Positions 1-6,228 of a stretch of DNA of 6,517 nucleotides are shown one piece after another. Numbering within the stretch: position 1 is the stretch's first letter; each line of letters begins with the position of its first letter. The notes under the pieces are model-generated. The model was not told the origin of the DNA. It did not search any database and worked only from the letters and a program-made list of their open reading frames with translations. The position numbers and the translations under genes are program-made. The stretch covers positions 1 to 6,517 of the forward strand of contig JALHLM010000290.1 in assembly GCA_022844585.1 (NCBI GenBank), in the 5' to 3' direction. Source of the DNA: Pirellulales bacterium. Lineage in GTDB: Bacteria > Planctomycetota > Planctomycetia > Pirellulales > JALHLM01.

Positions 1-511
1 TCCATGAAGCCGTTTTAAGACCAATCCCGCGAAATTGGGTTAGCCAGTTCCGAATAGCAAGACAATCCGTGGGATCTGGTTCGCGGAACTGGTTGAGCAG
101 CTCGGTGATGCAAGTGCTCTTCTGGCGCGCGAATCGATATCGCACAGCGCGCCCACTGCCGAGGTTTAAGGGCTTGGACAGTGTGTGCAAAACATCCGTC
201 TGCTTCACGGTGCGTTGGTCAAGATGTCCGGCAGCCACCACGGCGTGAAATGCAGCGAGACCGACCTCCGCTGGTATTCCATGTCCTCCAAGCAGACAAG
301 CCACACATTCGGACTTCAATGATGTCGACAGCCGGTGGGAGCCAATTGGCCGGACTGTGAAAGTCATCGCCTGGTGCCGCCAATATGCTGGCGTAAAGAG
401 TAGATCGGGAGTTCCCCAACGAACGCCTGGCATCATGTCGTTCTCCAGGACGACGTCGTGGTCGGCTCTTTCCAAGTCCAGACATTCGAGATGCAGCGTG
501 ACGGTTGCCAT
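1..511 (-). CDS. HhH-type DNA glycosylase (OGG-like), N-terminal part, runs off left edge
   Basis: Reading the minus strand from ATG at 511-509 gives 170 codons with no stop before the window edge, so the gene is 3'-truncated here by the window, not broken. Residues 162-170 read GIGLKTASW, the hairpin signature of helix-hairpin-helix DNA glycosylases. Lys166 sits where OGG-type enzymes carry the lysine that attacks the sugar C1'. Just before it, YRFARQK (about 125-131) and a helical stretch ending RNWLTQF (154-160) also fit the HhH-GPD fold. Residues 73-88 contain LLGGHGIPAEVGLAAF, which recalls the OGG-fold glycosylases found in bacterial conflict systems, though that is from memory. The expected catalytic Asp would lie beyond the edge. 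The frame stays open upstream to another ATG at 622-620, which would add 37 Pro/Arg-rich residues; I prefer 511 because sequence with protein character starts there. No good Shine-Dalgarno precedes either start. By eye it is less GC-rich than the phage genes. Likely role: excision of a damaged or modified base; the substrate cannot be told. Confidence 0.72.
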   Translation of the reverse strand, partial: MATVTLHLECLDLERADHDVVLENDMMPGVRWGTPDLLFTPAYWRHQAMTFTVRPIGSHRLSTSLKSECVACLLGGHGIPAEVGLAAFHAVVAAGHLDQRTVKQTDVLHTLSKPLNLGSGRAVRYRFARQKSTCITELLNQFREPDPTDCLAIRNWLTQFRGIGLKTASW

Positions 512-833
512 GTTACGCCGGGGTTCAGCCAGTTGATCCGGGCGCGGAGGTTCGATTAAGGCTACGCGCCTTTGTCCATTGGAGGCGGCACTTCGTCGGC
601 ACGGAGGCTGTGGATGGTACATATCTGTAACAAATCGAAAAAGAGGAGTTCTCCGCAGCGCACCTCAGTGTTCGGCGGCTCTAAACTTAGTGAGTGCAGC
701 TAGTTCGAGCGATGGCGGCAGTTGATCGCTGTACGCGAACCTAGTCGCGCGAAGGGTTATGCGATCGCTGCATCCCTCGCATGGCTTTTCTCAATTGGCT
801 CGCCCGGCTGGTTACCTTTGGAGACGCCGTTCA
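512..833. other. Gene-free interval between divergent genes
   Basis: About 320 bases separate the minus-strand glycosylase-like gene from the + strand phage block. Short open frames here (for instance 722-913 and the stretches upstream of 834) give arginine- and serine-rich or incoherent translations and overlap the start of the next gene in other frames, so I do not call them. The interval must hold the promoter for the minus-strand gene and, if the phage block starts here, its promoter. I could not identify a convincing -35/-10 pair on either strand. I see no strong hairpin terminator, tRNA or obvious attachment-site repeat. It is by eye less GC-rich than the phage genes. It could be the left boundary of the phage element or the scar of a deletion. 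Confidence 0.6.
820..823 (+). promoter_or_regulatory. Ribosome binding site fixing the start at 834
   Basis: GGAG at 820-823 lies 10 bases before ATG 834. This supports starting the small head protein at 834 and not at the in-frame ATG 759, whose extra N-terminus (rich in Arg, His, Pro) does not look like a conserved protein. Confidence 0.5.
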
Positions 834-1031
834 ATGGCCGACGAACTCGAAGCCAAGCTTCGCGAGAACGCTGCTGGTCCGGCCAAGGTGTCGGGCGACG
901 CCGGTTCCGTTGAGCAGCACAGTCTCGCGGATCAGATCGCGGCGGATCGCTATCTGGCCTCCAAAGATGCCGCGAAGAAACCGTCGCGCGGGCTCCGGCT
1001 CAACAGATTCATCCCCTCGGGAACCGCCTAA
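834..1031 (+). CDS. Small gpW-like head-tail joining protein (65 aa)
   Basis: The protein is 65 residues, close to lambda gpW (68), and sits directly before the portal gene, the position of gpW in lambda-type head modules. It is hydrophilic and mostly helical by composition: an N-terminal helix (ADELEAKLRENA, 2-13), then VEQHSLADQIAADRYLASK (26-44), and a basic tail ending RLNRFIPSGTA (55-65). The pattern of a short beta/VE segment, a helix with LADQI...RYLA and a basic end parallels gpW, which sits in the neck between portal and tail-joining proteins. The similarity is of size, layout and position; I cannot claim clear homology. The stop TAA (1029-1031) abuts the GTG start of the portal gene with no gap, implying translational coupling. 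In most such modules the large terminase gene ends just before this gene; here it is absent. A longer version from ATG 759 is less likely. Confidence 0.62.
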   Translation: MADELEAKLRENAAGPAKVSGDAGSVEQHSLADQIAADRYLASKDAAKKPSRGLRLNRFIPSGTA

Positions 1032-2477
1032 GTGGTCCGCTGGTTGTCCAAGTTGTTCGCGCCGGTGACCCCGACGCTCAGTCGGCGAACGCGGCTCGTC
1101 CGCGCCCGTTACGACGCGGCGGTCACCAACGACGAGAACCGCCGGCATTGGGCAAATGCGGACGGCCTCTCCGCGAACGCTGCCAACAGCCCCGAGGTGC
1201 GCCGCGTTCTGCGGAACCGTGCTCGCTATGAGGTGGCCAATAATAGCTACGCCCGCGGGATCGTGTTGACGCTCGCCAACGACGTGATCGGCACCGGCCC
1301 ACGCCTGCAGATGCTCACCGAGAGCGTGCCGGCCAATCGGCGGATCGAACAGGCGTTTACCGCTTGGGCCAAGGCGGTGAATCTCGCTGAAAAGCTCCGC
1401 ACGCTACGAGTGGCCCGCGCCGAGGATGGCGAAGGATTTGCGCTGCTCACCAGTAACCCGGCGATCTCGACGCCGATCCAACTCGACCTCCGACTCGTCG
1501 AAGCCGAGCAAGTCACCACGCCGCCGTTGAGCGCCTTTAGCACGCAGGCCGTCGATGGCATCGTGTTCGATCGTTTCGGCAACCCGGTCGAATACCACAT
1601 TCTGCGTCAGCACCCGGGCGATTCTGTTGCCGGGTTCGGTCAAGAGTTTGATCGCCTGCCCGCCGAGGCAGTATTGCATTGGTTTCGTGCCGATCGCCCC
1701 GGCCAAGCCCGCGGCGTCCCCGACATCATGCCGGCGTTGCCGCTCTTTGCCCAACTGCGCCGATTCACGCTCGCGGTCCTCGGTGCTGCCGAAACGGCCG
1801 CTGACTTCGCGGGCATCTTGTACACCGATGCACCAGCCAACGGCGAGGCGGACGCTGCCGAACCGTTCGAGCCGATCGAACTGGAAAAGCGTGCGCTGTT
1901 AACGATGCCGGGCGGCTGGAAGATGAGCCAGATGGAGGCGGAACAACCCGCCACGACCTATGCAGAGTTCAAGCACGAACTCTTAAACGAAATCGCCCGC
2001 TGCCTGAACATGCCGTTCAACGTCGCGGCGGGAAACTCATCGGGCTACAACTACGCCTCCGGTCGATTGGATCATCAGACCTATTTCAAGGCGATCCGCG
2101 TCGAGCAGGCTCAACTCGAAGTCACGATCCTGGATCGCATTCTCGCCGCCTGGTTTGACGAAGCGGCGCTCGTGACGGAACTCTTGCCGGACGAACTGCC
2201 GCCGATCGCCACGCTCGCTCATCAGTGGTTTTGGGATGGCCACGAGCATGTGGACCCGGCCAAAGAGGCGCTCGCCCAATCGCAGCGTTTGGCGAATCAC
2301 ACGACCACGCTCGCGCATGAATATGCCCGGCAAGGGCGCGACTGGGAAGAGGCGCTACGACAACGGGCCAAGGAAGTCGCGCTCATGCGCGAACTAGGTC
2401 TCGCTCCAGCGGAGGTAGCGCAGACGGACGACGAGCCGGCGGACGAAGACACCGAAGAAGCCGTGGTGGAGGAATAA
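1032..2477 (+). CDS. Phage portal protein, lambda family
   Basis: This 481-residue protein matches the lambda gpB-type portal family (Phage_portal_2) in length and motif order. Near the N-terminus are RARYEVANNSYARG (63-76) and IGTGPRLQ (86-93), the family's helix followed by a G-T-G turn. In the middle, HWFRADRPGQARGVPDIMPA (216-235) is the characteristic Arg-Pro-Gly-Gln-x-Arg-Gly block, followed by a helical AA-rich stretch (250-262). Later come LNMPFNVAAG (325-334), YNYASGRLDHQTYF (339-352), and WFWDGHEHVDPAKEALAQ (399-416), whose DP-x-K-E-A ending is typical. The C-terminus is highly acidic (465-481). Portals form a dodecameric ring at one capsid vertex through which the terminase packs DNA and to which neck proteins dock. 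The start is GTG at 1032, immediately after the previous stop, with no good Shine-Dalgarno, so coupled translation is likely. Known from family: role and ring. Inferred: that it is functional, since no internal damage is visible. Confidence 0.93.
   Translation: MVRWLSKLFAPVTPTLSRRTRLVRARYDAAVTNDENRRHWANADGLSANAANSPEVRRVLRNRARYEVANNSYARGIVLTLANDVIGTGPRLQMLTESVPANRRIEQAFTAWAKAVNLAEKLRTLRVARAEDGEGFALLTSNPAISTPIQLDLRLVEAEQVTTPPLSAFSTQAVDGIVFDRFGNPVEYHILRQHPGDSVAGFGQEFDRLPAEAVLHWFRADRPGQARGVPDIMPALPLFAQLRRFTLAVLGAAETAADFAGILYTDAPANGEADAAEPFEPIELEKRALLTMPGGWKMSQMEAEQPATTYAEFKHELLNEIARCLNMPFNVAAGNSSGYNYASGRLDHQTYFKAIRVEQAQLEVTILDRILAAWFDEAALVTELLPDELPPIATLAHQWFWDGHEHVDPAKEALAQSQRLANHTTTLAHEYARQGRDWEEALRQRAKEVALMRELGLAPAEVAQTDDEPADEDTEEAVVEE
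2468..2472 (+). promoter_or_regulatory. Ribosome binding site for the protease-capsid fusion
   Basis: GGAGG at 2468-2472 lies within the last codons of the portal gene, 11 bases before ATG 2484. It supports this start and shows that this block uses Shine-Dalgarno initiation. Confidence 0.55.
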
Positions 2478-2483
2478 CGAGTC

Positions 2484-4532
2484 ATGAAGCGAATGCCCGG
2501 CGCAATTCACATGACCTGTGCTGCGGACGCGGTTCGCTTGTTGGAAGCGACCGGCGACGGCGAGCAGGCCCTCCGCCGATTCAACATGACCGCTTACACC
2601 GGCGCGGCGATGCAAGTCGCGGGCTGGGACGCGCCGGTCGTGGTTGACCTCGCCGGATTGCGTCGCCTGCGCGGCGCGAAGCCGATCCTCTTGGATCACG
2701 ACACGCGGCAACGCGTGGGACATGCCGAACAGATCCGCGTCGAAGGGAATTCGCTGTTGGTGGACGGCTTGATCTCGGGTGCTGGCTCAGCGGCCCAAGA
2801 GGTCGTGGCCAGTTCAATCAATGGTTTTCCGTGGCAGGCGTCGGTCGGAGCACTCGTCGAGAAGGCGATCTTCGTGCCTGCGGGCAAGACGGCGCAGGCC
2901 AACGGCGGCGAGGTCCAAGGCCCGGTCTACATCGCCCGCAAGGCGAGCTTGCAAGAAGTCAGTTTCGTCACGCTTGGGGCGGACGATCAAACCAGCGCAC
3001 GCGTTGCCGCCCAAGCGCAACCGACTTTGGAGGCAGATTCGATGGACTTTGAAAAATGGCTCGACGCCAAGGGCTTTCAACTGGTCGAGCTCAATGAAAG
3101 CCAGCAGGTAAGTCTGCGGGCGATGTTCGACGCCGGGCCGGAGAAGCCGGTCGCAGCCGGCGCGAACGGCACGGCCGTGGTCGACGCCGCCGAACACGTG
3201 ACCGAACTGCGAGCGAGCGCCGCCGCGGAACTGAAGCGACAGAGCAAGGTCCGCGAGATCGCCACGCGACATCCCGCGATCGCCGCCCAGGCAGTCGAAG
3301 AAGGCTGGGACGCGACGCGCACGGAGCTCGAAGTGTTGCGGGCCTCGCGCCCGGCGGCACCGGCGATTCATGGCGGTGACTCGTCGCCTTTGATCGGAAA
3401 ACCGCTCGAAGCGGCGCTTTGTCGAAGCGCCGGCGTCAGCGCCGAGCTGATCGAAAAGAGCTACGACCAGAAGACGCTCGAAGCAATGGATGCCGCGAAG
3501 CTGCGAAAGGCATCGATCGGCACCCTGTTCTACGAATACATCCGCGCCGCCGGCCGTTCGATCCGCCCAGGCAAGATCGACGACGAGGTAATTCAAGCCG
3601 CGTTCGAGGCGGATCGCCAATTGCGTGCGTCGGGCGGTTTTTCCACGATCTCGCTCCCGGGCATCTTGGGGAACGTGGCGAACAAATCGCTTCTGGACGC
3701 CTACCTAGCGGTCCCGCGCGTCAGCCAGAACTTCTGCCGCACGGCAAATCACACCGACTTCAAGGTCCACACCCGCTATCGGATGACGATGGCCGGCAGC
3801 ATGGAGCAGGTCGGCCCCGACGGTGAGCTCAAGCATATGACGCTTGGCGAGCAAGGCTATCAAAACCAGCTCGCGACCTACGGCGGCATGGTGGCCTTGA
3901 ATCGCCAGCAACTGCACAACGATGATCTCGAAGCTTTGGTCGACACGAGCCGCTTCCTGGGGCGCAAAAGCGCGATCGCCGTCGAGAAGGCGGTCTTCAC
4001 ACTGTTGCTTTCAAACCCAACGAGCTTCTTCTCGGTCGGCAACAAGAACTTGCTCAGCGGTGCGACATCTGCACTTTCGGTCTCGGGCATCACACTCGCC
4101 GAACAAAAGTTCATGGACCAGGTCGACGAGCAAGGCGAACCGGTCGCGTTGGAACCCGCATTGATGCTCGTGCCGACGGGGCTCAAGGTCGTGGCCGAAC
4201 AGCTCTTCAGCGAACGGGTAGTGAACGAATCGACCACGACCGACAAGCCGAAGCCGGCCAGCAATCCCCATGCGGGACGTTTCCGTCCGGTGGCCTCGCC
4301 ATATCTGAACGCTCAAGCGCTGGCCGGTTCGAGCACGACCGCCTGGTATTTGTTCGCCAACCCCGCCGACGTGGCGGCGCTCGAAATCGCGTACTTGAAC
4401 GGCGTCACTACGCCCACGATCGAATCGGGCGAAACTGACTTCAACACCCTCGGCATCCAGTGGCGGTGCTACTTCGACTTCGGCATCGCCATGCAGGATT
4501 TTCGCGCGGCGATCCGGGCCGACGGCGTGTAA
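2484..4532 (+). CDS. Prohead protease / scaffold / major capsid fusion protein
   Basis: One uninterrupted 682-residue chain carries three head-assembly functions. Residues about 30-175 resemble an HK97-type prohead serine protease: LLDHDTRQRVG (69-79) offers His72, FPWQASVGA (115-123) offers Ser120, and LQEVSFVTLGAD (156-167) offers Glu158. This is the order of the His-Ser-Glu catalytic residues in family S78. Residues about 187-300 are charged and helix-prone (for example ELRASAAAELKRQSKVREIA, 241-260) and likely act as internal scaffold. Residues about 300-375 form a further helical linker. From about 385 to 682 comes a capsid-like domain with FSTISLPGILGNVANKSLL (386-404), YGGMVALNRQQLHNDDLEAL (466-485) and the C-terminal WRCYFDFGIAMQDFRAA (660-676), resembling Mu-type/HK97-fold major head proteins. 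Protease-capsid fusions are known in some phages. The protease would cut scaffold from shell during maturation; a site near 380-386 is possible but not shown. A likely internal start at 3042 is listed separately. Confidence 0.88.
   Translation: MKRMPGAIHMTCAADAVRLLEATGDGEQALRRFNMTAYTGAAMQVAGWDAPVVVDLAGLRRLRGAKPILLDHDTRQRVGHAEQIRVEGNSLLVDGLISGAGSAAQEVVASSINGFPWQASVGALVEKAIFVPAGKTAQANGGEVQGPVYIARKASLQEVSFVTLGADDQTSARVAAQAQPTLEADSMDFEKWLDAKGFQLVELNESQQVSLRAMFDAGPEKPVAAGANGTAVVDAAEHVTELRASAAAELKRQSKVREIATRHPAIAAQAVEEGWDATRTELEVLRASRPAAPAIHGGDSSPLIGKPLEAALCRSAGVSAELIEKSYDQKTLEAMDAAKLRKASIGTLFYEYIRAAGRSIRPGKIDDEVIQAAFEADRQLRASGGFSTISLPGILGNVANKSLLDAYLAVPRVSQNFCRTANHTDFKVHTRYRMTMAGSMEQVGPDGELKHMTLGEQGYQNQLATYGGMVALNRQQLHNDDLEALVDTSRFLGRKSAIAVEKAVFTLLLSNPTSFFSVGNKNLLSGATSALSVSGITLAEQKFMDQVDEQGEPVALEPALMLVPTGLKVVAEQLFSERVVNESTTTDKPKPASNPHAGRFRPVASPYLNAQALAGSSTTAWYLFANPADVAALEIAYLNGVTTPTIESGETDFNTLGIQWRCYFDFGIAMQDFRAAIRADGV
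3029..3033 (+). promoter_or_regulatory. Internal ribosome binding site inside the fusion gene
   Basis: GGAGG at 3029-3033 lies 8 bases upstream of the in-frame ATG at 3042. It is within coding sequence, at the boundary between protease domain and scaffold region, and is better spaced than the motif at the gene's own start. It could drive separate synthesis of scaffold-capsid chains. Confidence 0.5.
3042..4532 (+). other. Probable nested product: scaffold plus major capsid (496 aa) from internal start
   Basis: Translation from ATG 3042 (residue 187 of the fusion, beginning MDFEKWLDAKGF) would give a 496-residue protein lacking the protease domain but keeping the scaffold-like and capsid parts. 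The start coincides with the domain boundary and is preceded by GGAGG at good spacing. Shells need several hundred capsid copies and few proteases. Lambda solves this with the nested genes C and Nu3, so an in-frame internal start is a plausible equivalent here. What is seen: motif, spacing, position. What is inferred: that it is used in the cell. The alternative is that the GGAGG is a chance result of Leu-Glu-Ala codons in a GC-rich gene. Confidence 0.5.
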
Positions 4533-4568
4533 TCACTCCAAGAAACATATCCGTGAGGCAGATCAATC

Positions 4569-5405
4569 ATGGCTCAAGCAGTCTACGTGCAAACCGGGGC
4601 GCGGATCGATTACACGCCAGCCGTGGCCGTCACCGGCGGTGACATCGTCGTCCAGAACGCGGAATTCGTCGGGATCGCCAGCGCCGATATCGCAGCTGGC
4701 CGGCTCGGCGCGCTGGCGATCGAAGGCGTCTTTGATGTCGCCAAGCAGGTCGGCGTGCTCACCACGTTCGAGGTCGGCGACAACGTTTATTGGGACGACC
4801 TCAACGATCGCGCGGTGACGATCGGCGGCGGCAACGCCTATTTGGGGAAATGCATTCGCGCCGCCGCCAACAACGACAGCAGCGTGCGGGTCAAGCTGGT
4901 GACCACGCTCGAAGTGCCGTTGGCCTATTCGACCGATGCGGCGAGTTCCTCGGTCTTGAATACCACCACCGAAACGCCGTTCAACAAATCGATCACGATT
5001 CCCGCCAACCGCCTCAAAAAGGGAGACGTGATCCGCGTCCGGGCGCAGGGGATCGTGTCGAATCAAAACTCCACCGATACGCTCACCATTCAGCTCAAGA
5101 TCGGCGGCACCACTGGCACGTCGATCGTCTCGACGGGGGCGGTCGATCCGGCCACGAACGATATCTGGTACATCGAAGCCGACCTGGTGATTCGCACCGT
5201 GGGGGCCAGCGGAACGTTCGTGGCCACCGGGCTGCAGGCCCTCGGCGTCCCGGGAACCGTAACCGCCAAACCGTTCCTGAAGGCCTCGTCAACGATCGAT
5301 ACCACGTTGCCGCAGGATTTGATCGTGAGCGCCACCTGGTCGGTGGCCAACGCGGCGAACATCGTGCGACTCGACATCCTCGATGTGGAAATCATCTCGC
5401 GGTAA
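4569..5405 (+). CDS. DUF2190-type capsid decoration protein with beta-rich C-terminal extension
   Basis: The first ~112 residues match the DUF2190 pattern, small beta-rich phage proteins that follow the capsid gene and are thought to decorate or stabilise the shell. Seen are GARIDYTPAVAVTGGDIVV (10-28), a central VGIASADIAAGRLGALAI (34-51), FEVGDNVYWDD (67-77) and LGKCIRAAANNDSSVRVKL (92-110). DUF2190 proteins usually stop about here. This one goes on for another ~165 residues with a different, Thr/Ser/Val-rich, beta-sandwich-like composition: SITIPANRLKKGDVIRVRA (141-159), repeated alternating hydrophobic strands, and a strand-like end RLDILDVEIIS (267-277). That part may be an outward-facing head-fibre or binding domain. 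The gene follows the capsid gene after 36 bases, with a GAGG-like motif (4555-4558) 10 bases before ATG 4569. The shell-decoration role is from family and position; the role of the C-terminal half is inference. Confidence 0.8.
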   Translation: MAQAVYVQTGARIDYTPAVAVTGGDIVVQNAEFVGIASADIAAGRLGALAIEGVFDVAKQVGVLTTFEVGDNVYWDDLNDRAVTIGGGNAYLGKCIRAAANNDSSVRVKLVTTLEVPLAYSTDAASSSVLNTTTETPFNKSITIPANRLKKGDVIRVRAQGIVSNQNSTDTLTIQLKIGGTTGTSIVSTGAVDPATNDIWYIEADLVIRTVGASGTFVATGLQALGVPGTVTAKPFLKASSTIDTTLPQDLIVSATWSVANAANIVRLDILDVEIISR

Positions 5406-5408
5406 GCG

Positions 5409-5786
5409 ATGGCAGACTTGTTTGAAACCGGGGCGACGTTCCTGGCGAGTCAGCTCAAAGAGCATGGCTCGCAGCTGGTCACGTATGTGCGGTTGCCACA
5501 TGTAGTCGAGGTGTCGGCCATCGTAGGTCGGAAGGATGTCTTAGTGGAAACGAGCGCTGGAGCGCTCGAACGCCACGAACAATGGGATTTTTTGATTGCG
5601 GGGACAGACCTGGTTCTGGCGGGCAACCCGACGCTGCCAGAACGAGGGGATCAGATCAAACTCCCGCGAGCGAGTCACATCGACGTGTTCGAGGTGATGC
5701 CGCTGGCGGGCGAAGACCATTGGCGGTGGAGCGATTCGTTCGAGCAGCTGTTGCGGATTCACACCAAGTTCGTGGGAACGGAGTAG
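5409..5786 (+). CDS. Small head-tail connector (stopper-like) protein
   Basis: A 125-residue protein starts ATG 5409, only 3 bases after the previous stop, with no clear Shine-Dalgarno. An N-terminal helix (about 1-20) is followed by alternating strands: QLVTYVRLPHVVEVSAIVGR (22-41), then DFLIAGTDLVL (60-70) and a Pro/Gly-rich RGDQIKLPRA (79-88). The C-terminus reads HWRWSDSFEQLLRIHTKFVG (104-123). A mainly beta protein of this size, after the capsid decoration gene and before a tail-terminator-like gene, fits the head-closure or stopper proteins (lambda gpFII / HK97 gp7-10 region) that plug the neck after packaging. I base this on position, size and secondary-structure feel; no diagnostic motif is visible, so a general label of phage neck protein is safest. 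Confidence 0.6.
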   Translation: MADLFETGATFLASQLKEHGSQLVTYVRLPHVVEVSAIVGRKDVLVETSAGALERHEQWDFLIAGTDLVLAGNPTLPERGDQIKLPRASHIDVFEVMPLAGEDHWRWSDSFEQLLRIHTKFVGTE

Positions 5787-5792
5787 CGAGCG

Positions 5793-6221
5793 GTGGCAGC
5801 CAAGATCGTCGACCTTGCCGAAGCGGTCGTGACCGAGCTCAACGCCGAGAGCTTCTCGCAGGCGTTTACGGCCACACGTCATTACGTGCCGAAGATCGAT
5901 TTGAAGGATGCCGCCAGCCTGAGCGTGCTGGTGGCCCCGAGCGGTTTTTCGACCTCGATCGCCAGCCGGGCCAACGACGACGAGGAATATACGATCGACA
6001 TCGGCGTGCTCAAGCGACTCACGGTCGACGGCAATACGGAACTCGATCCCTTGATGCTGCTGGTGGAAGAGATCAAGAACCATTTTCGACGCAAGACGAT
6101 CGCGAGTCCCGCAGCTGTCTGCACCGAGATCACGAATGATCCGATCTTCGACATCGAGTCTCTCGATCAAAAACGGCAATTCGCCAGCGTGCTAAACCTC
6201 AAGTTCTCGGCGATCGGCTAG
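5793..6221 (+). CDS. Tail terminator / tail completion-like protein
   Basis: The chain is 142 residues from a GTG start at 5793, six bases after the previous stop, with GGAG (5780-5783) 9 bases ahead. The layout is an N-terminal helix (KIVDLAEAVVTELNAESF, 4-21), a strand and loop (VPKIDLKDAASLSVLVAP, 32-49), DEEYTIDIGVLKRL (63-76) as a long strand pair, a helix LDPLMLLVEEIKNHFRRK (84-101), and a final strand FASVLNLKFSAIG (130-142). An alpha-beta fold with one amphipathic helix against a sheet is typical of tail terminator proteins (lambda gpU family and relatives), which cap the tail tube and join it to the head. Gene order (decoration, stopper-like, terminator-like) agrees. The family assignment is from pattern recognition and could be confirmed by profile search or structure prediction. 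No damage to the frame is seen. Confidence 0.62.
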   Translation: MAAKIVDLAEAVVTELNAESFSQAFTATRHYVPKIDLKDAASLSVLVAPSGFSTSIASRANDDEEYTIDIGVLKRLTVDGNTELDPLMLLVEEIKNHFRRKTIASPAAVCTEITNDPIFDIESLDQKRQFASVLNLKFSAIG

Positions 6222-6228
6222 GTGACGT

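Noticed and set aside
44..92. Inverted repeat CCAGTTCCG ... CGGAACTGG (44-52 and 84-92)
   Set aside because: It is only 9 bases per arm with a 31-base loop and lies inside the glycosylase-like coding region, so it is more likely chance than an operator or terminator.
219..485. 88-codon minus-strand open frame
   Set aside because: It overlaps the glycosylase-like frame (1-511) in another register and its translation is Arg/Ser-rich without protein character; the 1-511 frame carries the HhH motif.
722..1068. Overlapping + strand frames at 722-913, 781-1068 and the 759 extension of the small head protein
   Set aside because: Their translations look incoherent. The 834 start has a ribosome site and a gpW-like product, and I found no terminase remnant in these frames.
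2814..3620. 268-codon minus-strand open frame
   Set aside because: It is antisense to the protease-capsid fusion and is a by-product of GC-rich codon bias; its translation is Arg/Leu/Gly-rich with no recognisable motif.
4563..5066. 167-codon minus-strand open frame
   Set aside because: It is antisense to the DUF2190-type gene, whose motifs show clearly which strand is coding.
5541..6179. 212-codon minus-strand and 185-codon + strand (5582-6139) alternative frames
   Set aside because: Both lie across two well-formed phage genes in other registers, and their Arg/His/Gly-rich translations are typical of shadow frames.
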